64,000 nt of DNA, from positions 1,054,001-1,118,000 of the forward strand of contig CAWUFE020000002.1 in the NCBI GenBank assembly GCA_963921345.3, in the 5' to 3' direction. A program made the translations under genes and the position numbers. Shown here piece by piece: positions 44,948-54,157 of the stretch. The number at the start of each line of letters is the position of its first letter. Position 1 is the stretch's first letter. The notes under the pieces were generated by a model. It had not been told where the DNA came from and made no database searches. It saw only the letters and a list, made by a program, of their open reading frames with translations. This DNA comes from Hoeflea_A sp963921345. Lineage in GTDB: Bacteria; Pseudomonadota; Alphaproteobacteria; Rhizobiales; Rhizobiaceae.

Positions 44948-46194
44948 TGGTTTCCTGCGATTGGGTCTCCCCCCTCACCCCCGACAGGACCGATATCGCC
45001 AATTACACGCAACGCGTCGAGGCTGCGCTCGCCGGCACCGTTCGCCTCAACCGTATCCACGATGAACTGGCGACCGACACGAGCCGCTACGAGTTTCAGG
45101 ATATCCCGCCCTTCTACAACATCGGCAACGATTCGCGTTTCCATGGCGGTTCCGTTCAGGCGGCAATCTCGATGGGCGGCGCCGTCATCGCCCACGACCA
45201 CATGGTGCAGGAACTGCTGGTCAGCACCCTGCAGGCAATGCCGGGCGACTGGCACGGCCGTTACCGGCTGCTGATGGCGCAGGCCTACGGCAAGCCGGGT
45301 CATCAGGCGGCCCTCGAATACGAGGCGGGCAACATGGCACTCTCAGAGGTCGCGAAGGAGTTTTCCGGCCTGGAGATCGTCTGTGCCAACACGCTGTTCA
45401 TGGTGTCGCACAATCCGCTTCTCGCCGGCACCATCAGCAACCGAACCGGCCTGCAATGCTATACGCTGCCGCTGCCGATCGGCATTCCTTCCGAACCGCG
45501 GGAGTGGAACTCAGCCTCATCGGAACCGGAAGTCCTGGTGTTCGGATACATCGGCCACAACCGTAACATCGATTCGCTGATCGACATCATGCGCAGCAAG
45601 TCGGCACCGCCGTTTCGCCTGACCATCGCCGGCACCATCGTCTCCAAGCACCTGCGACAGGATGTGGAAAACGCCATCATCGACGGCTACGACGTGTCGT
45701 TTCCCGGGTTCCTCGAGGACGACGAGTTGGACCGGCGCATCCACCGGGCGGACCTGGTCGTCAATGTGCGGTCGCCTTCGATGGGCGAAGTCTCCGGCTC
45801 ACAACTTCGCGTCTTTACCAATGGCGGACTGTCCGTCGTGGCGAACGAAGGTTGGTATGCCTCCCTGCCCGACGACACGGTCTTCAAGGTGGACCCGAGA
45901 AATGCCTCGGCCGATCTGAAAGCCATCATCGAATCGGTCGCTGCTTCGCCCGGCGATCATCAGGACAAGCGCCGGGCAGGCTACCGCTTCGTCGAGGAAC
46001 ATCACTCGCCGGATCGCTACCGCAGCGCGTTCGTGCGGATGCTGGACGACAGCCCGACGGCCATCCAACACGGTATCGGCGTGCGCATCGCCTCTCGAGC
46101 AGCCGATCTGTTCAATCGCGCTGGTGTCGGATCCTATGTCGAGCCGGAAGCGGTTTTGACGAGATCGCGAGCCCTGTGCGGCTGGTCGATCTGA
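44947..46194 (+). CDS. Putative glycosyltransferase (GT-B type)
   Basis: A 415-residue protein from the ATG at 44947, which overlaps the previous stop by one base; a GTG one codon earlier is also possible. The C-terminal Rossmann domain is clear (LVFGYIGHNRNIDSLIDIM, RLTIAGTIVSKHL, VSFPGFLEDDELDRRI, and LRVFTNGGLSVVANEGWY). The N-terminal half is divergent from standard GT4. It is in the middle of three glycosyltransferase genes, all on the plus strand. Donor and acceptor are unknown. Confidence 0.8.
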   Translation: MVSCDWVSPLTPDRTDIANYTQRVEAALAGTVRLNRIHDELATDTSRYEFQDIPPFYNIGNDSRFHGGSVQAAISMGGAVIAHDHMVQELLVSTLQAMPGDWHGRYRLLMAQAYGKPGHQAALEYEAGNMALSEVAKEFSGLEIVCANTLFMVSHNPLLAGTISNRTGLQCYTLPLPIGIPSEPREWNSASSEPEVLVFGYIGHNRNIDSLIDIMRSKSAPPFRLTIAGTIVSKHLRQDVENAIIDGYDVSFPGFLEDDELDRRIHRADLVVNVRSPSMGEVSGSQLRVFTNGGLSVVANEGWYASLPDDTVFKVDPRNASADLKAIIESVAASPGDHQDKRRAGYRFVEEHHSPDRYRSAFVRMLDDSPTAIQHGIGVRIASRAADLFNRAGVGSYVEPEAVLTRSRALCGWSI

Positions 46195-46304
46195 GAAGTC
46201 CCTCAGCGCGCGATGACACGAAGACCAGGTTCTTGCCGCCACCGGATTGTCTCATCGGCACCGAGCCGATATGCCATTTGCCGAGCAATCGAGCACCCAT
46301 CGAT

Positions 46305-47471
46305 ATGATCAACGTTGGATTTGACGGAACGTGCCTGAAACATCCGAGGACGGGTGTCGGCACCTATACGTTTTGCCTGATCAACCACCTGGCGAACAGC
46401 GACATCTCCATCAACATCCTCGACGGCGTGCGGTACCGGAACTTGGGCGACTACGCCCATGACTATTCGGATGCGGAAGCGACGGAGCCCGGCGCTTTGC
46501 AGCTGGTGTCGGACATTGCCCGCAAATCCACGCTTCTGCGCAAGCTGTATCGGCGTTTCGTCGACTACCATTTTCATTCGGCGGTCAAGATCCTCGACAT
46601 CTACCACGCCACCAACTTTCTGCCGGCACGAAGGGTGAATGTGCCCGTTCTGCCGTTGATCCACGACGTCTCGCATCTGCGTCATCCCGATTGGCACCCC
46701 CGGCAACGGGTCGAATTGCTGACCGGCCGCGCTGCCGAATTCACCGACGCACCACTGATCAACACCGTCTCGAAGTTCAGCGCCGGCGAGATTGCCGAAA
46801 CCCTGTCAATTCCGCCGGAACGTATCCGCATCACGCCGCCGGGGACGAACCCGCTGTATTTCGGCGAGCCCGACCAAGCCGAATCGGTACTGCGCGAGCT
46901 GGATCTCGCGCAGCACCAGTACTTCCTCAGTGTCGGCACACTGGAGCCGCGCAAAAACCTGGCAACGGTGTTGTCGGCCTATATCGAGCTTCGCAGGCAG
47001 GGCGCCTGCGAAACCCCGTTGGTCATCGTGGGGCCGCAAGGCTGGGGCGATCTCAATTTCCCGGACGGAACCGAGGCATTGCAGCGCAGCGGGCACGTTC
47101 TGTTCCTCGGTTACGTCACCGAGCGTATCATGCATGCGCTCTACGCCAACGCCACCGCCTTCCTCTACCCGTCGCTCTATGAGGGCTTCGGCATGCCTGT
47201 CACCGAATCCATGGCTACCGGCACCCGTCCGATCGTCGCTACCGGCGGCGCTCCGCAAGAAGTGGCCGGCGACGAGGGCTTTTGTGTTCCGGCTCTCGAT
47301 ACCGCTGCCTGGCAGGTTGCCATGCGGGAGGCGATCGACGGGCAATGGTCCTGCGACCCTGATCGGCGATCGCGTCTGAAGCGGCGTGCCGGGTCGTTTA
47401 CCTGGCAGGAAAATGCCGCCAAAACTCTGGCCATTTACCATGAGATCGCCGGCCTTCAGCAAGCTGCCTGA
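46305..47471 (+). CDS. Glycosyltransferase family 4 (mannosyltransferase-like)
   Basis: A 388-residue GT4 enzyme: MINVGFDGTCLKHPRTGVGT at the start, LIHDVSHLRHPDWHP in the acceptor domain, FLSVGTLEPRKNLATVL, and YPSLYEGFGMPVTESMATG containing the E-x7-E motif. This arrangement is typical of WbaZ/MtfB-type mannosyl- or rhamnosyltransferases. The frame is open far upstream, but the ATG at 46305 starts the conserved fold. The 110-base gap from the previous gene shows nothing remarkable. Confidence 0.9.
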   Translation: MINVGFDGTCLKHPRTGVGTYTFCLINHLANSDISINILDGVRYRNLGDYAHDYSDAEATEPGALQLVSDIARKSTLLRKLYRRFVDYHFHSAVKILDIYHATNFLPARRVNVPVLPLIHDVSHLRHPDWHPRQRVELLTGRAAEFTDAPLINTVSKFSAGEIAETLSIPPERIRITPPGTNPLYFGEPDQAESVLRELDLAQHQYFLSVGTLEPRKNLATVLSAYIELRRQGACETPLVIVGPQGWGDLNFPDGTEALQRSGHVLFLGYVTERIMHALYANATAFLYPSLYEGFGMPVTESMATGTRPIVATGGAPQEVAGDEGFCVPALDTAAWQVAMREAIDGQWSCDPDRRSRLKRRAGSFTWQENAAKTLAIYHEIAGLQQAA

Positions 47472-47700
47472 CGCGGCGCGATTGTGTGGCACCTGTAAAA
47501 AATACCAGTTTTCTGGCACATTGATGTGAATCGACCGGTGTCGATTGCCGATGTATCGCGTGAACAGCGCCAAGCGCCAAGCCCACCGGACCGGACACAG
47601 AGCGCTAACGACAATGATAAAAATGTGAAGACCGCTTAAAGAAAGTTTTGCGTCCGGTTCGCTATGATGACGTCGCTGAATTTTGGGGCGAGATTCAAAG

Positions 47701-50700
47701 ATGATTCCCATATGTGGTTGCGAGGGCTGCGTTTCCGAGAGGCTGAACCTGGCTGCGGACGCAGCGGAACAGAGCGGTAGCCAGGAGTACAATCTCAACG
47801 GCGTGCGCTGGGAGGTCGATCCTCTGGTGCACCAGGCGGGCGCGACGGTAACCTGGTCGATCGCCACCGCGAACTATCTTGCCGACTACATTCAGTTCGA
47901 CGGATTCATCAGCGATGCCCAGTTCATCTCGGTGATTCGCGCCGCCTTCGATGCCTGGGAGCAGGTCACCAATATCGACTTCGTCGAAGTCTCGGACAGC
48001 TCCAGCGTTGATATCAGACTCGGCTTCGGCGACATCGACGGTTCCAGCGGCACGCTCGGCGTCGCCTACTATTCCTACAATGGCTCCAATGAACTGACCC
48101 AGTCCTTCATCGAGTTCGATTCGGCCGAAAACTGGAACCTCAATATCGGCTCGGCCAGCTGGGGCATCAGCGCCTACATCGTTGCGCTGCACGAAATCGG
48201 ACACGCGATCGGCATCGGCCATTCGGGCGACAGCAGCGCCGTCATGGCCGCCTTCCTCAACAATTCTCTTTCCGGCCTCACCCAGGACGATATCGACGCA
48301 GCGCAGGCGATTTACGGCGCGCTGGGTGCAGGCGGCGGTAGTGGCGGCGCACCGTCCAATTCGGCTCCCGATTCTGTCGGGCTCTCGGCCAACTCCGTCA
48401 CCGAGAACGCCGCGGCCGGCACGCTGATCGGCCTGCTCACCGCCAGCGACCCGGATGCCGGCGATACCCACACCTACGAGATCGTATCGCAATCTTCCGG
48501 CCCGGGCTGGAGCAATTTCACCATCGTCGGCGACCAGTTGCGGGTCGCGGGCGGGGCGTCGATCGACTACGAAGCAAACGAGACCTTCCAGCTGACTGTT
48601 CGGGCCACGGACCAGGACGGGCTTTCCGTCGACCAGTCGCTGACAATCGAGGTAGGCAACCAGGCCATCTCCGATATCGCCCTCGCTTCCGGCGGTTCCG
48701 TCGCCGAAAACACATCAGGCGGAACGGCCGTTGCCACATTCTCCGCCTTCGAGAGCGGCAATCCGGAATCCGCCCAGTTTACGCTGGTCAACGACGCCGG
48801 CGGCCTGTTCGTGCTCGACGGCAGCGTCCTCCGGGTGGCCAACGGCGCAAATCTCGACTTCGAATCCGATAGCAGCCATACGGTCCGCATCCGGGCAACG
48901 GACGGCAACGGTCCGGTTCACGAAGAAAATTTCAACATCCAGATCACCAATATCCCGGTCTCCGACATCACCATGTCCGGCGGCACCGTCAGCGAGGGTG
49001 CGACAGGCGGGACGGGGCTGGCTCAGTTTCAGGTCTTCGAAGGGGCGGCTGCGGCCTCGGCGCAATTCACTCTGCTCAACGATGCCGGCGGCCTCTTCTG
49101 GCTGGACGGCGACACGCTGCGGCTCGCCGCGGGCGCAGAGCTCGATTTCGAAACCCAGACCAGCCACACGGTCCGCATTCGGGCGGCCGACGGCAACGGC
49201 CCTCCCCGCGAAGAGAATTTCACCATTCAGGTCTCCAATGTCCCGGTATCGGACATCACCATGTCCGGTGGTTCGATCGCGGAAAACGCCGCCGGCGAAA
49301 CTGCCGTGGCACAGTTTCAGGCATTCGACGAACAGTTGCTGGCGGCACCGCAATTCACGCTCGTCGACGATGCCGGCGGCCTGTTCGTGCTGGACGGAGA
49401 CACGCTGAAACTGGCTGCAGGCGCACAGCTCGACTTCGAAAGCGACACCAGCCACACGGTTCGCATCAGTGCCACCGACGGAAACGGGCCCGCCCGGGAA
49501 GAAGAGTTCACGGTCCAGGTAACCAACACGCCGATTTCGGACATTGCCATGGCCGCCGGCGGATCGGTCGCCGAAAGCGCCGGTGCCGGAACCGAAGTGG
49601 CCACCTTCCAGGCATTCGACGACCTGCTTGAAGCGACCGCCCAGTTCACCCTGGTCGACGACGCCGGCGGACGCTTCGTATTCGATGGCGACACGTTGCG
49701 TGTGGCACCGGGTGCGACGCTCGATTTCGAGGAGGCCACCAGCCATACCGTGCGCATCAGCGCAACCGACGGCAACGGACCGGCGCGGGAGGAAGATTTC
49801 CTCATCCAGGTATCCAACACCTCGATCTCCGACATCGCGCTGGTTTCCGGCGGTTCGGTCAGCGAGAACGCCGCTTCGGGAACGGAAGTGGCAACGTTCG
49901 AGGCCTATGAAAACAGCGGCGCGGCCACCGCCCAATTCACCCTCCTCGATGATGCGAGCGGTCTTTTCGTCCTCGATCAGAACGTGCTGAAGGTCGCCGA
50001 CGGCGCCGTCATCGACTACGAGACCGCGACCAGCCACACCGTGCTGCTGCGCGCTGTCGACGGCACCGGACAGCCCTATGAGGAACAGTTCGTCGTCCAG
50101 ATCGCCAATATGGCCATCTCGGATATCGCTCTGTCCTCCGGCGGTTCTGTCGACGAAAACGCCGCTGCCGACACGGTCGTTGCCACGTTCGAGGCGTCCG
50201 AAAACCCGGTCGAACCGACCGCCGTCTACACGCTGATCGATGACGCCGACGGGCTGTTTTATCTCGACGGCGACACGCTGAAGGTCGCGAACGGCGCGAT
50301 CCTCGACTACGAAGCTGTCACAAGCCATACTGTCCGCATCAGCGCCACCGACGGGACGGGACCGGCCCACGAGGAAGATTTCATTATCCAGGTGAACGAT
50401 CTCGGCGGCACCCCGATCACCGGAAACACCGAAGACAACGATCTGGCCGGCACCCAGGAAGACGACCTGATCCAGGCCGGCTCTGGCGACGATTCGATCC
50501 AGGCCAGCGAGGGGTCCGATACGATCGACGGCGACGGCGGGCACGACACCGTCGTCTACGACGGAACCCGCGACGAGTTTCAGCAACACCTGATCGGCCA
50601 GGGCAATATTCGGGTCGACAAACCCGGCGGCGGCAGCGATACGCTGATCGAGGTCGAACGCATCGATCTGACCGACGGTGATTTCGTCTTCGACATCGAC

Positions 50701-51093
50701 AGCCCCAATATCGGATTCAGCTATCGCATCTATCAGGCGGCCTTCGGACGAACTCCGGACGAGACCGGTCTGCGCTTCTGGACCGACATCCTGGACGGCC
50801 TCGACCAACAGGGGTGGAGCAACCACCAGAAGCAGCAATACCTCGCCGAGCAGTTCAACCAGTCGGACGAATTCCGCGACCTGTACGGATCCAATCCGAG
50901 CAATTTCGATTACATCGACGCGATGTACGTCAATGTGCTTTTCCGGCTTCCCGACCAGAGCGGCTACGACTTCTGGGTCGGCGGCATGGAGCAGGGTCTG
51001 ACCCGCGAAGACATTCTCGTTGCATTTGCCGAAAGCGACGAGAACGTGCAGAATAATCTGGCGAACCTCGACGACGGTGTCTGGCTGGTCTGA
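47701..51093 (+). CDS. Matrixin-type metalloprotease with seven cadherin-like repeats and DUF4214 tail
   Basis: A 1130-residue acidic protein starting at the ATG at 47701. The first 215 residues are an M10A/matrixin catalytic domain with HEIGHAIGIGH (H164, E165, H168, H174) and a Met-turn candidate M182. Residues about 219-900 are seven cadherin-like repeats. A few RTX-like units follow (GTQEDDLIQAGSGDDSIQA), then a DUF4214 domain (YRIYQAAFGRTPDETGLRFW, YDFWVGGMEQGLTREDILVAF) to the end. There is no Sec signal peptide; export by the type I system through the C-terminal region is inferred. The N-terminus has C5, C7 and C10 (CGCEGC). Confidence 0.87.
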   Translation: MIPICGCEGCVSERLNLAADAAEQSGSQEYNLNGVRWEVDPLVHQAGATVTWSIATANYLADYIQFDGFISDAQFISVIRAAFDAWEQVTNIDFVEVSDSSSVDIRLGFGDIDGSSGTLGVAYYSYNGSNELTQSFIEFDSAENWNLNIGSASWGISAYIVALHEIGHAIGIGHSGDSSAVMAAFLNNSLSGLTQDDIDAAQAIYGALGAGGGSGGAPSNSAPDSVGLSANSVTENAAAGTLIGLLTASDPDAGDTHTYEIVSQSSGPGWSNFTIVGDQLRVAGGASIDYEANETFQLTVRATDQDGLSVDQSLTIEVGNQAISDIALASGGSVAENTSGGTAVATFSAFESGNPESAQFTLVNDAGGLFVLDGSVLRVANGANLDFESDSSHTVRIRATDGNGPVHEENFNIQITNIPVSDITMSGGTVSEGATGGTGLAQFQVFEGAAAASAQFTLLNDAGGLFWLDGDTLRLAAGAELDFETQTSHTVRIRAADGNGPPREENFTIQVSNVPVSDITMSGGSIAENAAGETAVAQFQAFDEQLLAAPQFTLVDDAGGLFVLDGDTLKLAAGAQLDFESDTSHTVRISATDGNGPAREEEFTVQVTNTPISDIAMAAGGSVAESAGAGTEVATFQAFDDLLEATAQFTLVDDAGGRFVFDGDTLRVAPGATLDFEEATSHTVRISATDGNGPAREEDFLIQVSNTSISDIALVSGGSVSENAASGTEVATFEAYENSGAATAQFTLLDDASGLFVLDQNVLKVADGAVIDYETATSHTVLLRAVDGTGQPYEEQFVVQIANMAISDIALSSGGSVDENAAADTVVATFEASENPVEPTAVYTLIDDADGLFYLDGDTLKVANGAILDYEAVTSHTVRISATDGTGPAHEEDFIIQVNDLGGTPITGNTEDNDLAGTQEDDLIQAGSGDDSIQASEGSDTIDGDGGHDTVVYDGTRDEFQQHLIGQGNIRVDKPGGGSDTLIEVERIDLTDGDFVFDIDSPNIGFSYRIYQAAFGRTPDETGLRFWTDILDGLDQQGWSNHQKQQYLAEQFNQSDEFRDLYGSNPSNFDYIDAMYVNVLFRLPDQSGYDFWVGGMEQGLTREDILVAFAESDENVQNNLANLDDGVWLV
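48355..50400 (+). repeat. Seven cadherin-like coding repeats
   Basis: The first repeat (SVTENAAAGT...) is divergent. The other six, of about 92-96 codons, share a core: SDI, a Gly/Ser turn, FTLxDDAGGLF, LDGDTL, LDFE, TSHTVRI and ATDGNGP. DNA between repeats is visibly similar, especially around the SHTVRIxATDGNGP segments, suggesting unequal crossing-over or gene conversion. Confidence 0.85.
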
Positions 51094-51180
51094 CGTCAAG
51101 ACACGCGGCCGGTGTTGCGCTTGCCATCGCCGGATTACAGACGACATTAAGACGCGCACGCACCGACGCCGTGCGCTCGA

Positions 51181-51247
51181 TCATTTTTTGAAAAATGACG
51201 TAATTGCAGACACATGTCACTAACGTGAACGATCAAATCGTGATCGT
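51181..51247. promoter_or_regulatory. Inverted repeats upstream of the second matrixin gene
   Basis: TCATTTTTTGAAAAATGA at 51181-51198 has perfect 8-bp arms around TG. ACGATCA-N5-TGATCGT at 51229-51247 has perfect 7-bp arms. They lie 118-135 and 69-87 bases before the ATG at 51316. Both fit operators; the first could also be a weak terminator for the preceding gene. Confidence 0.5.
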
Positions 51248-51315
51248 CGCAATCATGTTGTCGCCCATCTTTTTGACGAACAAAGGCTTGTTTTCAAACT
51301 CAATGAGATTTTCAG

Positions 51316-52695
51316 ATGATACCATTTTGCGGATGCAATGACTGTGTAGCGGGGCGGCTCGAACAGGCATCGGATTCGAATGAGCAGACGGCAAGTGCCG
51401 AATACAATCTGACCGGCGAACGCTGGCCGGTGGATCCGCGGCTGCCAGGCCAGGGGAGCACCGTTACCTGGTCGATGGCTGCCGCGAACTATGCCGCCGA
51501 CTACATCCAGTTCGACGGGTTCATTACCAATGCCCAATTCATCTCAGTGATCAGAGCGGCGTTCGAAGCCTGGGAGAAGGTCACCAACATCGATTTTGTC
51601 GAAGTCGCCGACAGCTCGAACGTCGATGTTCGGCTGGGCTGGGGCGACCTCGGCGGCCCGGGCGGCACCATCGGCACCGCGTACTGGTCGTATAGCGGCG
51701 ACACCATTACCCAGTCGTTTATCGAGTTCGACAGGGCGGAGAACTGGACCTACAATATCGGTCCGGCCAGTTCCGGCGTCGGCGCCTATCAGGTCGCCCT
51801 GCACGAAATCGGCCACGTCATGGGGATTGCGCATTCCGGCGTCCATCCCTCGATCATGTATCCTTCTCTCATCAATTCGTTGCCGGGTCTGACCCAGGAC
51901 GACGTCAGTGCGGCCCGTGCCATTTATGGAACACCGAGCGCCGGCGCTCCCGGAGAACCCGATCCCGGCGAACCCGACGATCCGGTTGAACCTGACGTTC
52001 CGAGCGATCCGGGCGGCATATTCGGCACCTCCGGCAGGGACGTTCTGATCGGAACCCAGGCGAACGACAGAATCTATGCTCTCGCAGCCGACGACATCAT
52101 CCGCACGAGCGGCGGGTCGGACACCGTCGACGGCGGTGCCGGCCATGACACGATGGTTTACTCCAGCCAGCGCTCGGCGGTGCAGGTGGACCTGCAGGGC
52201 AATGGCGAGATCCTCGTTCGCAAGGCTGGTGGCGGCACAGACACACTCGTCGACGTGGAACGGATCGACCTGACCAACGGCGACTATATCTACGACATAG
52301 GCGGCGCCAATCTTGGTTTTGCCTACCGGATCTACCACGCGGCGTTCGGTCGGACACCGGACGAGGACGGCCTGCGGTTCTGGACCGGGGTCCTCGACAA
52401 CCTCGACCGACAGGGCTGGAGCGAGCAGGCCAGACAGCAATACGTCGCCAAGGAGTTCAACGGGTCCGACGAGTTCAGCGGCCTCTTTGGCACCAACCCC
52501 GGCGCCCGCGACTACATCGACGCCATGTACGACAACGTCCTCGACCGGCAACCGGATTCCGCCGGATACCAGTTCTGGGTGGATGGCATGCAAGCCGGCC
52601 TGAGCCAGGAAGACGTCCTCATCGCCTTTTCCGAAAGCGACGAGAACGTCCAAAACAACGTCGAGTTTCTAAGCGACGGCGTTTGGGTCGTGTGA
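51316..52695 (+). CDS. Matrixin-type metalloprotease with DUF4214 tail (short paralogue)
   Basis: A 459-residue protein, paralogue of the preceding gene without the cadherin repeats. The catalytic domain has HEIGHVMGIAH (H163, E164, H167, H173) and a Met-turn IMYPS (M181). A Pro/Glu/Asp-rich linker (about 213-235) leads to an RTX-like segment (GTSGRDVLIGTQANDRIYAL, GGAGHDTMVY) and a DUF4214 domain (FAYRIYHAAFGRTPDEDGL to ENVQNNVEFLSDGVWVV). The N-terminus MIPFCGCNDC matches the paralogue. There is no signal peptide. It is a probable type I secreted protease; the target could be the giant surface protein or host/matrix proteins. Confidence 0.88.
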   Translation: MIPFCGCNDCVAGRLEQASDSNEQTASAEYNLTGERWPVDPRLPGQGSTVTWSMAAANYAADYIQFDGFITNAQFISVIRAAFEAWEKVTNIDFVEVADSSNVDVRLGWGDLGGPGGTIGTAYWSYSGDTITQSFIEFDRAENWTYNIGPASSGVGAYQVALHEIGHVMGIAHSGVHPSIMYPSLINSLPGLTQDDVSAARAIYGTPSAGAPGEPDPGEPDDPVEPDVPSDPGGIFGTSGRDVLIGTQANDRIYALAADDIIRTSGGSDTVDGGAGHDTMVYSSQRSAVQVDLQGNGEILVRKAGGGTDTLVDVERIDLTNGDYIYDIGGANLGFAYRIYHAAFGRTPDEDGLRFWTGVLDNLDRQGWSEQARQQYVAKEFNGSDEFSGLFGTNPGARDYIDAMYDNVLDRQPDSAGYQFWVDGMQAGLSQEDVLIAFSESDENVQNNVEFLSDGVWVV

Positions 52696-52705
52696 ACCGC
52701 GGAAC

Positions 52706-52734
52706 GACCGGGTCGCTGCCCTCGCGGCCCGGTC
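52706..52734 (+). terminator. Possible terminator after the short matrixin gene
   Basis: GACCGGG and CCCGGTC form a 7-bp stem with a 15-base loop, 11 bases after the stop, followed by GAAATCTTT. The T tract is weak, so confidence is moderate. Confidence 0.45.
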
Positions 52735-52792
52735 GAAATCTTTCCCCAACTCGCAAAATTGCCCGTCGTGCTCAAACATCGCGCTTGGGTCT

Positions 52793-53401
52793 TCAGTGAT
52801 AATCGCCACTCTCCGCACTGGTGAGGCGCTGATCTTCGTATCCGTTTTCGCTGGATGAGGATGTCGCCGCCGGCAATACATCTTCGGGCATCCCGTCCGA
52901 GACCGGTTCGATTTCGGCTTCACCGAAGTCGAGATAGTTTCGGCTCCAGACAGCCGGCTCGAAACCGACCTCCCTTTCTGGTCCATTCAGTCCTCCGGGG
53001 CTCTCGCCTGCCGCCGTCACTTCGCGATGGCCCTTTTCGATTTTGGGAAAGCGGATTGGCAGTTGGTCGAAATCCATGCGGAAAAGTACGGTCCGATGCG
53101 GCAGTTCGGCAGCGGGATCGAGAATGTCGGCTTTTGGTTTCTCGTCGGATTGCATCTCGCCAGCCGCGGCGTCGAACTTCTGTGCCGCAGAATCAGCCCC
53201 CTTGGGTTTGACTGCGGGTCGCGCCGATGTTTCCGGAAATCGAGCTGTTTCGCGCTGCACCGTCTCCATGGACGAGGTATCGCCAGCCTCATCCGGCTCT
53301 CGATGGGGCGACGGATCAACTCGCCTGTAGCCGGTTTCGACGGGTTCGTATTCCGCAATGTCGTCTGCAGGAGGAAGTTGTGCCGGCGCACGTTCGGTCA
53401 T
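52793..53401 (-). CDS. Uncharacterised acidic low-complexity protein
   Basis: A 202-residue protein, probably largely disordered: rich in Glu, Pro, Ala and Asp, with a Ser/Glu-rich C-terminus (PAATSSSSENGYEDQRLT). The only segment with fold-like character is HRTVLFRMDFDQLPIRFPKI (near residues 104-123). The ATG at 53401 has GGGGTG before it; a GTG two codons earlier is also possible. It follows the 53462-53893 gene after 60 bases and may be co-transcribed. I do not recognise it. Confidence 0.5.
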   Translation of the reverse strand: MTERAPAQLPPADDIAEYEPVETGYRRVDPSPHREPDEAGDTSSMETVQRETARFPETSARPAVKPKGADSAAQKFDAAAGEMQSDEKPKADILDPAAELPHRTVLFRMDFDQLPIRFPKIEKGHREVTAAGESPGGLNGPEREVGFEPAVWSRNYLDFGEAEIEPVSDGMPEDVLPAATSSSSENGYEDQRLTSAESGDYH

Positions 53402-53461
53402 CAACACCCCGCGTTCTTGCGGGGGAACCGTGATCCGGACGTTGTCGTTGGCTGAACGGTG

Positions 53462-53893
53462 CTACGGCGCAACACGGAAAACAAGCCGTCCTTCCTCGGC
53501 CATGACGCTGATCAGGTGGTTGCGAAAGATCTTCGCTCCATGGGTCGCGACGAAATCTTCCGCAGTGGCGGCATCGTCCCGGCTATTGTCGACCGCATAG
53601 CGTGTCGGATTCCTTTCGGCGGACTCCGACTCGATTTCGACCGAGAAGGATGCCCCGGACGGGCCGATATCGACATAGGCAATGACGAAACCGGGATCAG
53701 TCTTCGCCGTCCCGGCAAAGGCGTAGCCCGGAAAAGCATTCACCGCGTATCCAAGGCGCGTCCGGCTGCTGCCCGCCGTTCGACCCTGCAACCCACGATC
53801 GTGGCCACGGATTTTTTCCCTATAAGATAGACGATCCCGGATCGTCTGAACCGCAGTCCCGACCCAATTCGGAACACGCGCCAGTCCACGCAT
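53462..53893 (-). CDS. Uncharacterised 143-residue protein
   Basis: An unrecognised protein. The ATG at 53893 has a good ribosome site (GGGGAGTCC). The first 50 residues are basic and low in conservation signals. From about residue 65 a compact domain appears: DPGFVIAYVDIGPSGASFSV, then ERNPTRYAVDNSRDDAATAE, DFVATHGAKIFRNHLISVMA and LVFRVAP. The C-terminal half may be alpha/beta. It is on the minus strand upstream of the low-complexity gene. The 264 bases between its start and the trypsin-like gene show nothing recognisable. Confidence 0.5.
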   Translation of the reverse strand: MRGLARVPNWVGTAVQTIRDRLSYREKIRGHDRGLQGRTAGSSRTRLGYAVNAFPGYAFAGTAKTDPGFVIAYVDIGPSGASFSVEIESESAERNPTRYAVDNSRDDAATAEDFVATHGAKIFRNHLISVMAEEGRLVFRVAP

Positions 53894-54157
53894 GGACTCC
53901 CCGCATTAATCTGCCGCCACCAGAGAAAGTACGGTCCGTTGCCGAATACCCGGATTGCAACTCCCCATCTACGGATCCGGTCGAAACAACGGCATGAAAT
54001 GACTATAAACAATAGATCAGTTTTGACATGGGAACGCGGCCGACACAATCCCAAAATCTGCCGGATTGACGAAATCCCGATGTAAGTCAAACCCTTGACG
54101 ACTCGCTCGAGCGAGCAGCTCCTGTCGACTGCCGAGCGCCCAAACCAAATCGCTACG

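Noticed and set aside
48715..51159. An 814-codon minus-strand open frame opposite the long matrixin.
   Set aside because: A mirror of the repetitive cadherin coding sequence; its low-complexity repeats follow directly from the sense repeats.
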